A stretch of DNA of 46,802 nucleotides from Betaproteobacteria bacterium (GTDB taxonomy: Bacteria > Pseudomonadota > Gammaproteobacteria > Burkholderiales > Burkholderiaceae). The notes beneath the pieces were generated by a model. It saw nothing but the letters and a program-made list of their open reading frames with translations. It searched no databases and was not told the origin of the DNA. The stretch covers positions 1 to 46,802 of the forward strand of contig CANGHN010000014.1 in NCBI GenBank assembly GCA_947453825.1. Reading direction: 5' to 3'. The number at the start of each line of letters is the position of its first letter. The first letter of the stretch is position 1. Below are positions 18,573 through 28,930 of the stretch, piece by piece. A program made the translations under genes and the position numbers.

Positions 18573-18815
18573 AGTGATTAATCGTGCTGAAATTGGGGCT
18601 CTATTGATATTTCATAGGTACTTCAAGGGTGCTCAAATGTTACCAGCCAAACCCTCAAACCCGATCAAAGCTGCCTAATGAGAGTGAATTCGTGTCAAAA
18701 GCCTATTGAGAAGGTGTAAATACGCCTGAATACCCAATAAATAGACCATGTAAAATTGCTTCTAATAACTAATGCGTAATATCAGCATTTCTAACACCCT
18801 TTTGGAGTTTAATTA
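18573..18815. other. Divergent intergenic region between the glycan operon and manC
   Basis: 243 bases that must carry promoters for both the minus-strand operon (start 18572) and manC (start 18816). I see only weak promoter-like strings, such as TTGCTT with TAATAT fifteen bases on, shortly before manC. No ORF, terminator or JUMPstart-like element was recognised. Confidence 0.4.
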
Positions 18816-20318
18816 ATGGCCCTTGTTGTCCCAGTGATTCTGTGTGGTGGCTCTGGAACACGCCTTTGGCCTTTATCAAGAGCGGGCTTTCCAAAGCAAT
18901 TTTTAGCCTTATCGGGCGATGGCTCTGGCAAGACCTTATTTCAGCTTGCAGTTGAACGTTTAAATGCAGTTGGCCAAAACCAAACTGCTAAGTCACCTAT
19001 TATCCTTGGTCAAACTTTAGTCATTACCAATGAAGAGCACCGCTTTTTGGTTTTAGATCAATTGCGTGAGATGCCTGCCATTAAAGCAACTTTATTGTTA
19101 GAGCCTGCTGGTCGCAATACTGCGCCTGCGCTGACTTTGGCTGCTTTATGTGCTCAAGACACTAAAGATAGCAAAGATCCTATTTTGGTCATTACACCAG
19201 CCGATCAAACGATTCAAGATCGCGCTGCGTTTACTAATGCACTGAGTAATGCGATTGAAGCTGTTGCCTCTGATGTTAGTGCCAAGACAATTGCGATTTT
19301 AGGCATTACCCCAACTAGCCCTCAAACGGGTTATGGCTATATTCAAAAGTCAGGGGCCAAAGGGTCTCATCAAGAATTTACCGTAGAGCGTTTTGTTGAA
19401 AAGCCTGATGCTAAAACAGCGCAAGACTATTTAGATAATGGCAACTATCTTTGGAATAGCGGCATGTTTGTTTTGCGAGCCAGCACTTGGTTAGCAAGCT
19501 TACAAGAATTTCGCTCTGATATTGCAGCTGCTACCAATGGGTCTTGGGCTACCAAGAAAGTTGATCTGGCGGGCGATGCCACCTTTGTTCGCCCTGACCC
19601 TGAATTATTTAAAGCCATCCCTAGTGAATCCATTGACTATGCAGTGATTGAAAAGTGCCCTGGTAGCCAATATTTAGTGAAGATGGTGGAGCTTGATGCT
19701 GGCTGGAATGATCTAGGGGCTTGGGATGCTGTTTGGCAAGTGGGTCAAAAAGATGCTGGCGGCAATGTAGTTAGTGGTGATACTTTACTTGCTGATACGA
19801 AGAACTCATTAGTACATGCTAGCAGCCGTTTAGTAGGCACTGTAGGGATTGATAATTTAGTCATTATTGAAACTGCTGATGCAGTACTGGTGGCAGATCG
19901 CACCAAGAGTCAGGACGTAAAAAGTATTGTTCAGCAACTAGAGCAACAACAGCGTGAAGAAAAGAATTTACACCGCAAAGTAGCACGTCCTTGGGGTTGG
20001 TATGACTCAATTGATGAAGGCGAGCGCTTTAAGGTCAAGCGCATTCAGGTTAAACCTGGAGCAAGCCTGTCATTGCAAATGCATCACCATCGCGCTGAGC
20101 ACTGGATTGTGGTCAAAGGTGTAGCTGAAATTACTAACGGCGACCAAGTGATCACCCTCACTGAAAATCAAAGTACTTATATTCCGCAAGGGCAAACTCA
20201 TCGCTTGGCTAACCCTGGCAAGACCCCACTAGAGATTATTGAAGTGCAATCAGGTAGCTATTTAGGGGAAGACGATATCGTGCGCTTTGAAGATCACTAT
20301 GGACGTACCCAGTCATGA
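18816..20318 (+). CDS. manC: Mannose-1-phosphate guanylyltransferase / mannose-6-phosphate isomerase
   Basis: Bifunctional 500-residue enzyme that supplies GDP-mannose. The pyrophosphorylase signature VILCGGSGTRLWPLSRAGFPKQF lies at residues 7-29, VEKPD near 191-195, and ESIDYAVIEK near 270-279. The C-terminal cupin (from ~385: RPWGWYDSIDEGERFKVKRI, LSLQMHHHRAEHWIVVKG) is the isomerase half. GGAG precedes the ATG. It is the first gene of the set manC-gmd-like-gmd-fcl that leads to GDP-L-fucose; no mannose phosphomutase (ManB) gene is present. Confidence 0.96.
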   Translation: MALVVPVILCGGSGTRLWPLSRAGFPKQFLALSGDGSGKTLFQLAVERLNAVGQNQTAKSPIILGQTLVITNEEHRFLVLDQLREMPAIKATLLLEPAGRNTAPALTLAALCAQDTKDSKDPILVITPADQTIQDRAAFTNALSNAIEAVASDVSAKTIAILGITPTSPQTGYGYIQKSGAKGSHQEFTVERFVEKPDAKTAQDYLDNGNYLWNSGMFVLRASTWLASLQEFRSDIAAATNGSWATKKVDLAGDATFVRPDPELFKAIPSESIDYAVIEKCPGSQYLVKMVELDAGWNDLGAWDAVWQVGQKDAGGNVVSGDTLLADTKNSLVHASSRLVGTVGIDNLVIIETADAVLVADRTKSQDVKSIVQQLEQQQREEKNLHRKVARPWGWYDSIDEGERFKVKRIQVKPGASLSLQMHHHRAEHWIVVKGVAEITNGDQVITLTENQSTYIPQGQTHRLANPGKTPLEIIEVQSGSYLGEDDIVRFEDHYGRTQS

Positions 20319-21274
20319 ATCAAACTAAAACGGCATTGATCTGTGGTGTGAGTGGTCAAGATGGCAGTTACTTAGCCCAACTATTACTCAGCAAAGGCTA
20401 TAGCGTGTTTGGAACCTCCCGAGATGTACAGGGATCTTCTTTTTCCAATCACGTCAAGTTAGGTATTCAGAATCAAGTTCAATACCTATCAATGGTGCCC
20501 GAAGATTTTCGTAGTGTGTTGGTAGCGCTACGTAAAAGCAATCCCGATGAAATTTATTACTTAGCGGGACAATCTTCTGTAGGTTTGTCATTTGAGCAAC
20601 CCGCAGAAACCATTCAGAGCATTACTTTAGGCACTCTCAATATCCTTGAGGGTTGCCGCATGATGGATAAGCCTATCAAGCTCTATCACGCGGGTTCAGG
20701 CGAATGCTTTGGTGATACTCAAGGCACCCCTGCTAGCGAGAGTACTCCGTTTCATCCGATGAGCCCTTATGCAGTTGCGAAAACTTCTGCTTATTGGTTG
20801 GTGAATAACTACCGTGATGCGTATGGCTTATTTGCTTGTACTGGTATTTTGTTTAATCATGAATCTTCCTTGCGCCCTGAGCGTTTTGTAACCCAAAAAA
20901 TTGTGCGCGCTGTCAAACGCATTGCGGGAGGTAGTTCTGAAAAACTCAAACTAGGTCGCTTAGATATCGCCAGAGATTGGGGCTGGGCACCAGAGTATGT
21001 CCAGGCCATGTGGCTTATGCTCCAACAAGAAAAGCCACAAGATTTTGTGATTGCCACCGGTAAAACCATTACCTTGCAAGAGTTTGTAGAAGCCGCATTT
21101 AAACAAGCTAATCTGAACTGGAAAGATTACGTAGTACAAGACCCTGCTTTATTTAGGCCAACCGATTTAGATATTGGTAGTGCTAATTGCAGTAAAGCCC
21201 TCAAAGAGCTTGGCTGGAAAGCGTCTACTCAAGGCGTGCAGGTGGTTGAAAAAATGTACCAATCCATACTTTAA
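20315..21274 (+). CDS. Short GDP-mannose 4,6-dehydratase paralogue
   Basis: 319-residue extended SDR protein, clearly of the Gmd family: [19 protein letters not shown] (11-29), [18 protein letters not shown], then [10 protein letters not shown] and the catalytic YAVAK. It lacks about 55 residues present in its neighbour Gmd. The NADP-binding arginine segment also differs ([12 protein letters not shown] instead of [10 protein letters not shown]), as does the active-site loop (GSGE instead of TSELYG). It may be a second dehydratase with other specificity or an RMD-type reductase giving GDP-D-rhamnose. It overlaps the manC stop by ATGA, so the two are translationally coupled. Confidence 0.75.
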   Translation: MNQTKTALICGVSGQDGSYLAQLLLSKGYSVFGTSRDVQGSSFSNHVKLGIQNQVQYLSMVPEDFRSVLVALRKSNPDEIYYLAGQSSVGLSFEQPAETIQSITLGTLNILEGCRMMDKPIKLYHAGSGECFGDTQGTPASESTPFHPMSPYAVAKTSAYWLVNNYRDAYGLFACTGILFNHESSLRPERFVTQKIVRAVKRIAGGSSEKLKLGRLDIARDWGWAPEYVQAMWLMLQQEKPQDFVIATGKTITLQEFVEAAFKQANLNWKDYVVQDPALFRPTDLDIGSANCSKALKELGWKASTQGVQVVEKMYQSIL

Positions 21275-21288
21275 AATATGACTCGATT

Positions 21289-22419
21289 ATGAAAAATACC
21301 CAAAAAGTCGCCCTCATTACCGGTATCACTGGCCAAGACGGTTCTTACCTAGCCGAGTTCCTATTGGAAAAAGGCTATATCGTTCACGGTATTAAGCGCC
21401 GCGCCTCTTCTTTTAATACAGAGCGGATTGATCACATCTACCAAGATCCACATATCAATCACCCAGATTTGATTCTGCACTACGGAGATTTAACCGATAC
21501 TAGTAATTTAGTGCGCATTATCAAAGAGTGTCAGCCCGATGAAATTTACAACTTGGGCGCGCAGTCTCATGTAGCGGTTTCGTTTGAGTCGCCCGAGTAC
21601 ACGGCAGACGTTGATGCCATGGGACCACTGCGCATGTTAGAAGCCATTCGTATTTTGGGTCTTGAGAAAAAGACTCGCTTTTATCAAGCTTCCACTTCTG
21701 AGCTCTATGGCTTAGTGCAAGAGATTCCGCAAAAAGAAACGACACCGTTTTATCCAAGAAGCCCTTATGCGGTAGCCAAGATGTATGCCTATTGGATTAC
21801 GGTGAACTATCGTGAAGCCTATGGTATCTATGCCTGTAACGGCATTTTGTTCAACCATGAATCTAAGCGTCGCGGCGAAACCTTTGTGACTCGTAAAGTG
21901 ACCCGTGGTCTTGCCAATATTGCTCAAGGTCTTGAGAAATGTCTCTATATGGGCAATATCGATGCGCTGCGTGACTGGGGTCATGCCAAAGACTATGTCC
22001 GTATGCAATGGTTAATGTTGCAACAAGATACACCCGATGATTTTGTGATTGCAACCGGTGTGCAGTTCACCGTTCGTGAATTTATTATCCGCAGCGCAAA
22101 GCAGTTGGGTCTTACGCTCAAGTTTGAAGGCAAAGCGGAAAATGAAAAAGCCATCGTAGCAAGCATTGAGGGCGATAAAGCCCCAGCCCTAAAAGTGGGT
22201 GATGTGATTATGCAAATTGATCCACGCTACTATCGCCCAACCGAAGTAGAAACTCTTCTTGGTGATCCAACCAAGGCGAAAACAAAACTAGGCTGGGTGC
22301 CAGAAATCACCTTAGATGAAATGATCATCGAGATGGTAGCTAGTGATTTAGACAAAGCCAAGCAGCATGCTTTATTGCTCAAGCATGGTCATAGTGTGGC
22401 AGTGGGTAAAGAGAATTAA
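21289..22419 (+). CDS. gmd: GDP-mannose 4,6-dehydratase
   Basis: Makes GDP-4-keto-6-deoxy-D-mannose from GDP-mannose. 376 residues, canonical length. The cofactor site [23 protein letters not shown] lies at 12-34 and is followed by [17 protein letters not shown]. The active site has STSELYG and [32 protein letters not shown] follows. It sits 14 bases after the short paralogue and 46 before fcl. Its product can feed Fcl to GDP-L-fucose or an aminotransferase to GDP-perosamine. Confidence 0.97.
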   Translation: MKNTQKVALITGITGQDGSYLAEFLLEKGYIVHGIKRRASSFNTERIDHIYQDPHINHPDLILHYGDLTDTSNLVRIIKECQPDEIYNLGAQSHVAVSFESPEYTADVDAMGPLRMLEAIRILGLEKKTRFYQASTSELYGLVQEIPQKETTPFYPRSPYAVAKMYAYWITVNYREAYGIYACNGILFNHESKRRGETFVTRKVTRGLANIAQGLEKCLYMGNIDALRDWGHAKDYVRMQWLMLQQDTPDDFVIATGVQFTVREFIIRSAKQLGLTLKFEGKAENEKAIVASIEGDKAPALKVGDVIMQIDPRYYRPTEVETLLGDPTKAKTKLGWVPEITLDEMIIEMVASDLDKAKQHALLLKHGHSVAVGKEN

Positions 22420-22465
22420 AACTCATTACCTATTGAGAAGTTACTAAAAGACAGAAAATCCTCCA

Positions 22466-23437
22466 GTGAGTAAAGATTTAAACCAAAAGATTTACGTAGC
22501 GGGCCATCGTGGTATGGTGGGTTCAGCCATTGTGCGCACCTTGCAAGCTCAAGGCTATACCAATGTTATTGGTAAAACGCACACAGAGTTAGACCTCACT
22601 AATCAAGTTGCAGTTGAAAATTTCTTTAAAACTGAAAAACCGACTCAGGTCTATCTAGCTGCAGCAAAAGTGGGCGGTATTCATGCGAATAATACTTACC
22701 CAGCAGAGTTCATTTATGACAACTTGATGGTACAAAATAATGTGATTCATCAAGCCTTCTTAAATGGCGTACAAAAATTACTATTTTTGGGTTCAAGCTG
22801 CATCTATCCGAAGATGGCCCCTCAGCCGATGACAGAAGATGCATTGTTGACTGGCAAGCTAGAGCCTACGAATGAGCCTTATGCGATTGCCAAAATTGCC
22901 GGCATCAAAATGTGCGAGAGCTATAACCGTCAATACGGTAAATCGCATGGCGTGGATTACCGCTCTGTCATGCCAACCAATTTATATGGGCCTGGTGACA
23001 ATTACCATCCGGAAAATAGCCACGTTATCCCAGCGCTGATTCGTCGCTTTCATGATGCTAAGCAAAGCAATGCACCTGAGGTTGTGATTTGGGGTACGGG
23101 CACGCCAAAGCGTGAGTTTTTGTACGTTGATGATATGGCTGCAGCATCGGTCTTTGTGATGCAGCTCGATAAAGCAATTTACGATCAACAAACTGAGCCC
23201 ATGCAAAATCACATCAATGTAGGCTTTGGTAGTGATGTGACTATTGCAGAGCTGGCCAAGTCAATTGGTAAAGCCGTTGGTTACCAAGGCAAGATTGTGT
23301 TTGACGCCACCAAACCTGACGGCACACCACGCAAGTGGATGGATTCAAATCGATTAAATCGTTTGGGTTGGCAACCGCTCATGAATTTAGATGAAGGCTT
23401 GCAAAAAACCTATGCGCAGTATGTTGCTCAGCTTTAA
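22466..23437 (+). CDS. fcl: GDP-L-fucose synthase
   Basis: Epimerase-reductase that turns GDP-4-keto-6-deoxymannose into GDP-L-fucose. 323 residues. The cofactor motif [14 protein letters not shown] lies at 13-26. The catalytic strings GSSCIYP and [22 protein letters not shown] are visible. [25 protein letters not shown] is diagnostic for WcaG/Fcl. It starts with GTG; the next convenient ATG is far inside. It ends only 4 bases from the oppositely oriented ligase-like gene. The fucose donor would serve the GT10-like and GT11-like enzymes further on. Confidence 0.96.
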   Translation: MSKDLNQKIYVAGHRGMVGSAIVRTLQAQGYTNVIGKTHTELDLTNQVAVENFFKTEKPTQVYLAAAKVGGIHANNTYPAEFIYDNLMVQNNVIHQAFLNGVQKLLFLGSSCIYPKMAPQPMTEDALLTGKLEPTNEPYAIAKIAGIKMCESYNRQYGKSHGVDYRSVMPTNLYGPGDNYHPENSHVIPALIRRFHDAKQSNAPEVVIWGTGTPKREFLYVDDMAAASVFVMQLDKAIYDQQTEPMQNHINVGFGSDVTIAELAKSIGKAVGYQGKIVFDATKPDGTPRKWMDSNRLNRLGWQPLMNLDEGLQKTYAQYVAQL

Positions 23438-23441
23438 AAGA

Positions 23442-24881
23442 CTAGTGCGTACGGGCAATCTTTTTTGAAAATTGCACTGGGTGGCATAAGGTAATGCCAC
23501 AAAAAAATGCGGTCATAAAAAAGAGTATTTCAGTAGAGTGTGCTCCAGTTAACTCTGTAGTTAGATACGCAAAGCACATTATCGGAATTGTCCAAGCAGC
23601 ATACGAAAACCACAAGCCTTGTTGAAACAGTGAGCGAAACCACGCAACCCCCAAGGGAATTAAAACAAGTAAGAGCCCGGGTATTCCCACTCCTAAAGCC
23701 ATATCCATCCAGCCACTGTGAGTTGCGCCCCGCAAGGTTCCAATCGGTTGATAAAAGTCAGACCACTTGGCTAATGCCAACCAACCAAAAGAGTGGTGAA
23801 TCAAGCCAAAGCCTTGGGGATTTTCAGATAGCAAGCGAGCCCCTGCAGTAAACCAGGCAGTGCGCTCATAAGTACTAATGTCAACCGGGGCGCCTAGAGC
23901 GTTGGTAGGCTGGGGATACGCATTGCGGTTCTTCCAGAAGTTCTGATGATCAATATCTAACCCGACTTCAAAGTTGGCAATCATTTGGGGCCAAGCGCTA
24001 TTGCGTTCAATGTGTTTTTGGATGCCGACATAAGATGCGCCCATCACTGCTGCCAAGATCAAAAATCCCAGTACATAGCTTCGCCACGACCAACGAATTT
24101 TCACTAATAGATTAAGAATAAATAGACCCAAGCCAGCAGCAAAAATGGCTATCCCATTTTTAGTATTGGCAAAGTAATCACCAAACAAAACCAGCCCAAT
24201 CAAACATAAGCACAGGGGTATCCACCAACGACTCATCTGATGATTAATGCTTCTAATGATCAAAATAAAACACAAGGGTAGGGCTAGTGCACTGGCAATG
24301 ACAAATGGGGGCTTGCCTTTATAAGGCGTCATAAAAAAATCAAAATGTAGCCACTGATGAGTCACCTGCACTTCATACAAATAGCGCCCAAAAAAGATCA
24401 GTGCAGTTCCCGATAGCCCCAGCAAAATCCACAAAACTACCCACCTTTGAGTGGGGGTGGGGGTATTCATATTGCAATTCGAGGAGCTAGAGTCCATCAG
24501 CTGATTTTGGGTGAGCAATAAACCCAGGACTAGTCCAGCGGGGATCGCCAATAAGCAGCGTGCCCATAAACTGCCAAGTTCAGACAGCTGTAAATCAAAT
24601 TGAACAGAAAATATTGCTAAATGGAGCAGCATCCAGGCAAAAAAGCCCAAAAATAGCCAAAATGGCCATGAAAAACGCCTAAATAGGGTGGATCGACGAG
24701 GTATCAGGTAGCTAAGGCTGGCTAAAAATCCCAAAATGAGGAAGGCATGCCGAAAAGCAATGGTCTCAGGCAGCGGCCAGATTGCCAATAGCGCCCCCGA
24801 ACAGCCAATGACTAAAAGGCTATTGGCCTTGGGGCGCGCATCAAATAACGCGCTTGGCTTTGCAGGGTTGACTACATTCAT
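23442..24881 (-). CDS. O-antigen ligase / polymerase family membrane protein
   Basis: 479 residues with about a dozen hydrophobic segments and a large loop around residues 300-380. The loop has NPQGFGLIHHSFGWLALAKW, and after it comes THSGWMDMALGVGIPGLLLVL, the Wzy_C-type signature in which a His lies near the start of a helix with G-x-x-G. Such proteins either ligate O-antigen to lipid A core (WaaL) or act as related glycan ligases or polymerases. As a separate Wzy-like gene is at 38548, ligase is the better guess. It runs against its neighbours, 4 bases from the fcl stop, and shares a ~105-150-base promoter region with the Wzz-like gene. Confidence 0.8.
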   Translation of the reverse strand: MNVVNPAKPSALFDARPKANSLLVIGCSGALLAIWPLPETIAFRHAFLILGFLASLSYLIPRRSTLFRRFSWPFWLFLGFFAWMLLHLAIFSVQFDLQLSELGSLWARCLLAIPAGLVLGLLLTQNQLMDSSSSNCNMNTPTPTQRWVVLWILLGLSGTALIFFGRYLYEVQVTHQWLHFDFFMTPYKGKPPFVIASALALPLCFILIIRSINHQMSRWWIPLCLCLIGLVLFGDYFANTKNGIAIFAAGLGLFILNLLVKIRWSWRSYVLGFLILAAVMGASYVGIQKHIERNSAWPQMIANFEVGLDIDHQNFWKNRNAYPQPTNALGAPVDISTYERTAWFTAGARLLSENPQGFGLIHHSFGWLALAKWSDFYQPIGTLRGATHSGWMDMALGVGIPGLLLVLIPLGVAWFRSLFQQGLWFSYAAWTIPIMCFAYLTTELTGAHSTEILFFMTAFFCGITLCHPVQFSKKIARTH

Positions 24882-25031
24882 TACTTGATTGTATTGGAGT
24901 TGCCATTAAAAACAGGCAATGAAAGCGCTCAGAGAAGATCATTTTTAGGCCTATTAAGACGGTAAAATAGGGCTTAAACAGCTACAATGTTATTAATTCT
25001 AGAAGTAATTCTACAAATTCATGGGTTTTCA

Positions 25032-26258
25032 ATGGCACAACAAAATTTAGGCAGTGATTTAGGACAAGAGCAAAGCCAAGAAGGCGAAATCTCCCTCTTA
25101 GACATCGTCAATTTTGTGCGCGATTCCTGGAAAAAGCTCGCTGTAGCAAGCATCATCGGCGGCGCTGTAGGGCTAGCAGGCTGGTTTTTCTTAGGCAGCT
25201 ATACGGCTGAGTATATTTTGCTCAATAACACTAGTACTAGTACTGCTAGCACCAGCACTAGTACTGCTAGCACCAGCACCAGCACCTATGCATTAGATTT
25301 AGTTTCTTGGAAAACTATCCAAAAGAGCTTGCCCAATTTAGCGGCGCAAATCGAAGAAGAGGGTAAGGAGCCAGAAGGACAAAAGCAACTCTACAAGAGT
25401 TTAGCCAATGAGCAATGGTGGCAAAAAAATGTGGTGCCTAGTTATGCGATCTCTAAAGCAGACACCAAGGATTTAGCTGGTATTAGCAAGGATTTAGATG
25501 CGGCATCGACCACGATTTTGAGTTTGACGATCGCAGCATCCGGCGCCACCAAAGAAAAATCGGTAGATAACGCACGCGCTGCGGCTAAGTTCTTACGCAC
25601 CGGCAGTGCCTACCTGCAACTGCGTAATATTCTCAATGGCTACGAGAGCGAAACGATCTCTACTGTGGCAGAACTACAAAAGCGCATTACGACAACTGAA
25701 GTTGAGATGGGCTACCAGCTGCAGCGCGCTAAAGCATTAGAAGAATTGCATAAACGTTTCCCAGGGACCAACAGTGCTAGCGGCCAAGTGGTCGATCCTA
25801 AAGACTCAGGCGCAAAATACATGCCCATCAGTACGCAAATTATTGCGGTCAACAACGATATCAATCAGTCCAAAGAAAATCTCACTCGCATGCGTGATCG
25901 ATTGGCGCAAATTGGGGTTCTTAAAACGTTTTTAGATGAAGCTAGCCCGCTAGCGGAAAAAACCTATGATGGCCTGGTATTGGGTGATGAGCTACTAAAA
26001 ATCGAGATGCAGATGCGCGCCAAGTTATCTAAAGACGATAGGATGACTCAAGAGATTTTAGACCAATTGCATTCTCAATTACTCCAAGTGCAAGCGCGTT
26101 TTACCAAAGGCTTAGAAGCCAATACTGCGCCCACCAGTACTAAAAAAGGCATGATCAAAACAACTGCAGGCGGCTTGGCTGGCGCGTTTTTCTTAATGCT
26201 GTTGGTGCTCTTGGGTCAACGGGTTTGGCTTAACGTGAAAAGCGGTGGAGCCAAATGA
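25032..26258 (+). CDS. Wzz-type chain length determinant protein
   Basis: 408 residues from the start chosen here. ISLLDIVNFVRDSWKKLAVASIIGG leads into the first membrane helix (about 38-58); a long periplasmic, partly coiled-coil part follows; the second helix is near the C-terminus (AGGLAGAFFLMLLVLLGQRVW). This is the Wzz/PCP layout that sets O-antigen length. The ATG at 25032 (MAQQNLGSD) is preferred over the in-frame ATG at 24987, since a TACAAT -10-like box overlaps the latter and the 15 extra residues are hydrophobic and unlike the family. A Thr/Ser tandem repeat follows the first helix. A terminator lies downstream. Confidence 0.85.
   Translation: MAQQNLGSDLGQEQSQEGEISLLDIVNFVRDSWKKLAVASIIGGAVGLAGWFFLGSYTAEYILLNNTSTSTASTSTSTASTSTSTYALDLVSWKTIQKSLPNLAAQIEEEGKEPEGQKQLYKSLANEQWWQKNVVPSYAISKADTKDLAGISKDLDAASTTILSLTIAASGATKEKSVDNARAAAKFLRTGSAYLQLRNILNGYESETISTVAELQKRITTTEVEMGYQLQRAKALEELHKRFPGTNSASGQVVDPKDSGAKYMPISTQIIAVNNDINQSKENLTRMRDRLAQIGVLKTFLDEASPLAEKTYDGLVLGDELLKIEMQMRAKLSKDDRMTQEILDQLHSQLLQVQARFTKGLEANTAPTSTKKGMIKTTAGGLAGAFFLMLLVLLGQRVWLNVKSGGAK
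25230..25286 (+). repeat. Tandem repeat inside the Wzz-like gene (Thr/Ser/Ala)
   Basis: Two exact copies of a 21-base unit (25236-25256 and 25257-25277) are flanked by partial copies, together giving about 57 bases of ACTAGT/ACCAGC alternation. Because the unit is a multiple of three, it encodes in-frame Thr-Ser-Thr-Ser-Thr-Ala-Ser repeats just beyond the first membrane helix. Copy-number changes would lengthen or shorten the protein without breaking it. Confidence 0.9.
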
Positions 26259-26308
26259 TGGCCGAGAGAGTGGCGCGAGATCGGGCATTAGCGGGCTTGA
26301 GTGCTTAA
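26258..26308 (+). pseudogene. Possible 16-codon gene remnant after the Wzz-like gene
   Basis: An ATG overlaps the Wzz-like stop (ATGA) and opens MAERVARDRALAGLSA before a TAA. Its GC-rich codons (GCG, CGA, GGC) resemble the upstream core rather than the AT-rich genes that follow. It may be the residue of a gene cut when the variable cluster was exchanged, or simply chance. No function is suggested. Confidence 0.25.
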
Positions 26309-26336
26309 TTCATTTATGAGTTGAATTGATCGAGTT

Positions 26337-26364
26337 GTAAGTCCCCAATAAGACTTACATTTTT
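26337..26364 (+). terminator. Rho-independent terminator between the Wzz-like gene and the ABC exporter
   Basis: GTAAGTC at 26337-26343 pairs with GACTTAC at 26352-26358 around an 8-base loop, followed by ATTTTT. It separates the Wzz-like transcript from the O-antigen cluster starting at 26382, whose promoter is therefore uncertain; it would have to lie in or across this short gap. Confidence 0.7.
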
Positions 26365-26381
26365 ATTCCCGCACTATATTT

Positions 26382-28157
26382 ATGACAAACGCGACCCAAG
26401 AAATAAATCTATATCGCAAGCTTTTGGGACACTTGAGCTCTACGAGGAGAAGGCAGTTTGGTTACCTTACTTTTCTGATGCTTTTAGCATCCGTATCAGA
26501 GGTATTAAGTATTGGTATGGCACTTCCATTCTTGAGTGCCATTACGCAGCCTGATGTTTTATTAAAAAATAAATACATCAATGGTGTTGTTCAGTATTTT
26601 GATATTGAAACTAAAAATATTGTGCTAATTATTACCGTAGCTTTTATTTTTCTAGTCATCTTCTCAGCCTTAGTCAGGCTTTCCCTGGTTTTTTTGAGCA
26701 CAAGGTTAAGTCTTTTGGCGGGAAGTGATCTGAGTTGCAAGATATTTAAAAACGTCCTAGATCAAAAGTTTACTTACCATGCTGGCATCAATAGCGGTAC
26801 ATTAATTGATGTGATTGCCAATAAATCAAATGGCGTAATCTACAACGTTCTGATGCCTTTTACTTCTATCTTTAGTTCGATGTTAATAGTGGTTTCTATT
26901 GTTGTGGCATTAATGCTGGTGGACCCGGCGGTTGCTATTATTACTTTTTTGGGGTTCGGAGGTTTATACGGACTGATAATCTATTTCACCAGAAATCGTA
27001 TATTTCAATACAGCGGTTTGGGTGCCAAGAAATCAACTGAAGTAATTGTTTGCTTACAAGAGAGTATGGGTGGAATTAGGGATATTTTGATTGATTCCAC
27101 CCAGGAAACGTACCATCATATTTATAAAAATATTGATATTTCACTAAGACGCGCTCAAGCCGGAATCATTTTTATTGGGTCTAGCCCTAAGCTGATTGTT
27201 GAAGCGCTGGCGATGGCTTTGATGGCGTTAATCGCATATCAATTTACTAAGCAAGAAAATTCAACATTTGGCGCTATAGCGGTGTTAGGCGCATTTGCAA
27301 TTGGAGCCCAAAAAATTATCCCTCTTTTGCAGCAGTCTTATGCAGCTTGGACTTGTATTAAGGGCTCAGAGCAGGCATTAGTTGAGGTGGTTCAATTATT
27401 GGATCTGCCGACCAAGGTAGTCATTGATCGGGAGCAGCTTCTTTTTGAGCACGATGTGGAATTTAGAGATGTTTATTATTCTTACCCAAATGCAAATAAA
27501 TTTGCACTTGAATCACTAAACATCAAAATAAAGTGCGGTGAGAAAGTTGGCATTATTGGTGCTACTGGTTGTGGCAAGAGCACATTCTTGGATTTGCTGA
27601 TGGGTTTGCTAGAGCCTGCAAAAGGTAGCTACTTGGTTGACGGGGTATTTATTACCGGAAGGAATAACTCCTCTTGGCAAAAGCACATCGCCCATGTTCC
27701 ACAGTCTGTGTACTTATCTGATGCAAGTATTGCTGAGAATATTGCATTTGGCGTCTCTTTTGAGGGCATCGATCGAACACGTTTGAATTTGGCCGTCAAA
27801 TTGGCGCAGCTAGATGATTATGTAGGGTCTCTTCCTCAGGGTTTGCAGACCTTGGTGGGGGAGCGAGGTATAAGATTGTCTGGCGGACAACGGCAGCGCA
27901 TTGGAATCGCTAGAGCGTTGTATAAGCAGGCTGACGTTCTTTTTCTGGATGAGGCGACTAGTGCGCTGGATTCTGATACCGAAAGAAAAATTATGGATTC
28001 GATACAAAGTTTAGACAAAGCCCCCACCATTTTTATGGTGGCTCATCGAATTTCCACTTTATCTAGTTGTGATCGCATCATCGAATTGGAGGCTGGACAG
28101 ATAAAAAGGGTTTGCCAATACTCAGATTTAAAACTTTGCGAGGATGCACAAAGATGA
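26382..28157 (+). CDS. ABC transporter with fused permease and ATPase (MsbA/PglK-type lipid-linked glycan exporter)
   Basis: 591 residues. The N-terminal half (about 20-330) has roughly six membrane helices (for example [20 protein letters not shown] and [20 protein letters not shown]). The C-terminal half is the ATPase: Walker [10 protein letters not shown] at ~393-401, signature LSGGQRQR at ~499-506, Walker B VLFLDEAT at ~518-525, and the switch His in MVAHRIS. It resembles PglK and MsbA, which flip lipid-linked oligosaccharides or lipid A. No Wzx-like gene is present, so this may be the flippase of the repeat unit. It overlaps the next gene by ATGA. Confidence 0.88.
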   Translation: MTNATQEINLYRKLLGHLSSTRRRQFGYLTFLMLLASVSEVLSIGMALPFLSAITQPDVLLKNKYINGVVQYFDIETKNIVLIITVAFIFLVIFSALVRLSLVFLSTRLSLLAGSDLSCKIFKNVLDQKFTYHAGINSGTLIDVIANKSNGVIYNVLMPFTSIFSSMLIVVSIVVALMLVDPAVAIITFLGFGGLYGLIIYFTRNRIFQYSGLGAKKSTEVIVCLQESMGGIRDILIDSTQETYHHIYKNIDISLRRAQAGIIFIGSSPKLIVEALAMALMALIAYQFTKQENSTFGAIAVLGAFAIGAQKIIPLLQQSYAAWTCIKGSEQALVEVVQLLDLPTKVVIDREQLLFEHDVEFRDVYYSYPNANKFALESLNIKIKCGEKVGIIGATGCGKSTFLDLLMGLLEPAKGSYLVDGVFITGRNNSSWQKHIAHVPQSVYLSDASIAENIAFGVSFEGIDRTRLNLAVKLAQLDDYVGSLPQGLQTLVGERGIRLSGGQRQRIGIARALYKQADVLFLDEATSALDSDTERKIMDSIQSLDKAPTIFMVAHRISTLSSCDRIIELEAGQIKRVCQYSDLKLCEDAQR

Positions 28158-28930
28158 AAGCTGTAATACTTGCTGGTGGCCTGGGAACTAGAATTTCCGA
28201 AGAGACGGATGATAAGCCAAAGCCAATGGTAGAGGTTGGGGGTATGCCTATTTTGTGGCACATTATGAAAATCTATTCTTCCTATGGAATAAATGATTTT
28301 ATTGTGTGTTGTGGGTACAAGGGGTATGTAATTAAAGAATATTTTGCAAATTATTTTTTGCATAGATCGGATGTTACCTTTGATATGCAACATAACAAAA
28401 TGTCGGTGCACCATCAGTACGCAGAGCCTTGGAAGGTGACTCTAGTGGATACCGGTTTGCAAACAATGACGGGCGGGCGATTAAAGCGCATCAAGCAATA
28501 CGTTGAAAATGAAGAAGCTTTTTGTTTTACCTACGGCGATGGCGTCAGTGACATTGATATTGCAAGTCTCATTAATTTTCATCGCAGTCATGGAAAGCTT
28601 GCTACCTTGACTGCTGTTTATCCGGCTGGAAGATTTGGTGCTTTGGATATTAATTCTGCAGATGAGATAGAGGCGTTTAAAGAAAAACCTCGTGGTGACG
28701 GTGGCTTTATTAATGGTGGTTTCTTTGTAGCTTCACCAAAAGTGCTTGACCTCATTGATGGCGACAAAACAATTTTAGAGCGCGAACCATTAGAAAGCTT
28801 GGCCAAAGATAGGCAGCTCATGTCCTACAAGCATGAGGGATTTTGGCAGCCCATGGATACATTGCGAGATAAAAATTTACTTGAAGAGCTTTGGGCTGAA
28901 AATAAGGCCCCATGGAAAAGTTGGGTCTGA
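28154..28930 (+). CDS. rfbF: Glucose-1-phosphate cytidylyltransferase
   Basis: Makes CDP-glucose from CTP and glucose-1-phosphate. 258 residues from the ATG at 28154; the typical length is 257. The nucleotidyltransferase signature [25 protein letters not shown] lies at 1-25, [17 protein letters not shown] at ~29-45, and [14 protein letters not shown] at ~121-134. The chosen start overlaps the ABC transporter stop as ATGA; an upstream in-frame ATG inside that gene lacks support. It is first in the rfbF-rfbG-rfbH series, which leads to CDP-4-keto-6-deoxy sugars. Confidence 0.97.
   Translation: MKAVILAGGLGTRISEETDDKPKPMVEVGGMPILWHIMKIYSSYGINDFIVCCGYKGYVIKEYFANYFLHRSDVTFDMQHNKMSVHHQYAEPWKVTLVDTGLQTMTGGRLKRIKQYVENEEAFCFTYGDGVSDIDIASLINFHRSHGKLATLTAVYPAGRFGALDINSADEIEAFKEKPRGDGGFINGGFFVASPKVLDLIDGDKTILEREPLESLAKDRQLMSYKHEGFWQPMDTLRDKNLLEELWAENKAPWKSWV

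Noticed and set aside
24987..25031. Upstream start for the Wzz-like protein
   Set aside because: The extra 15 residues are hydrophobic, lack a ribosome site, and overlap a -10-like box; the start at 25032 is more like the family.
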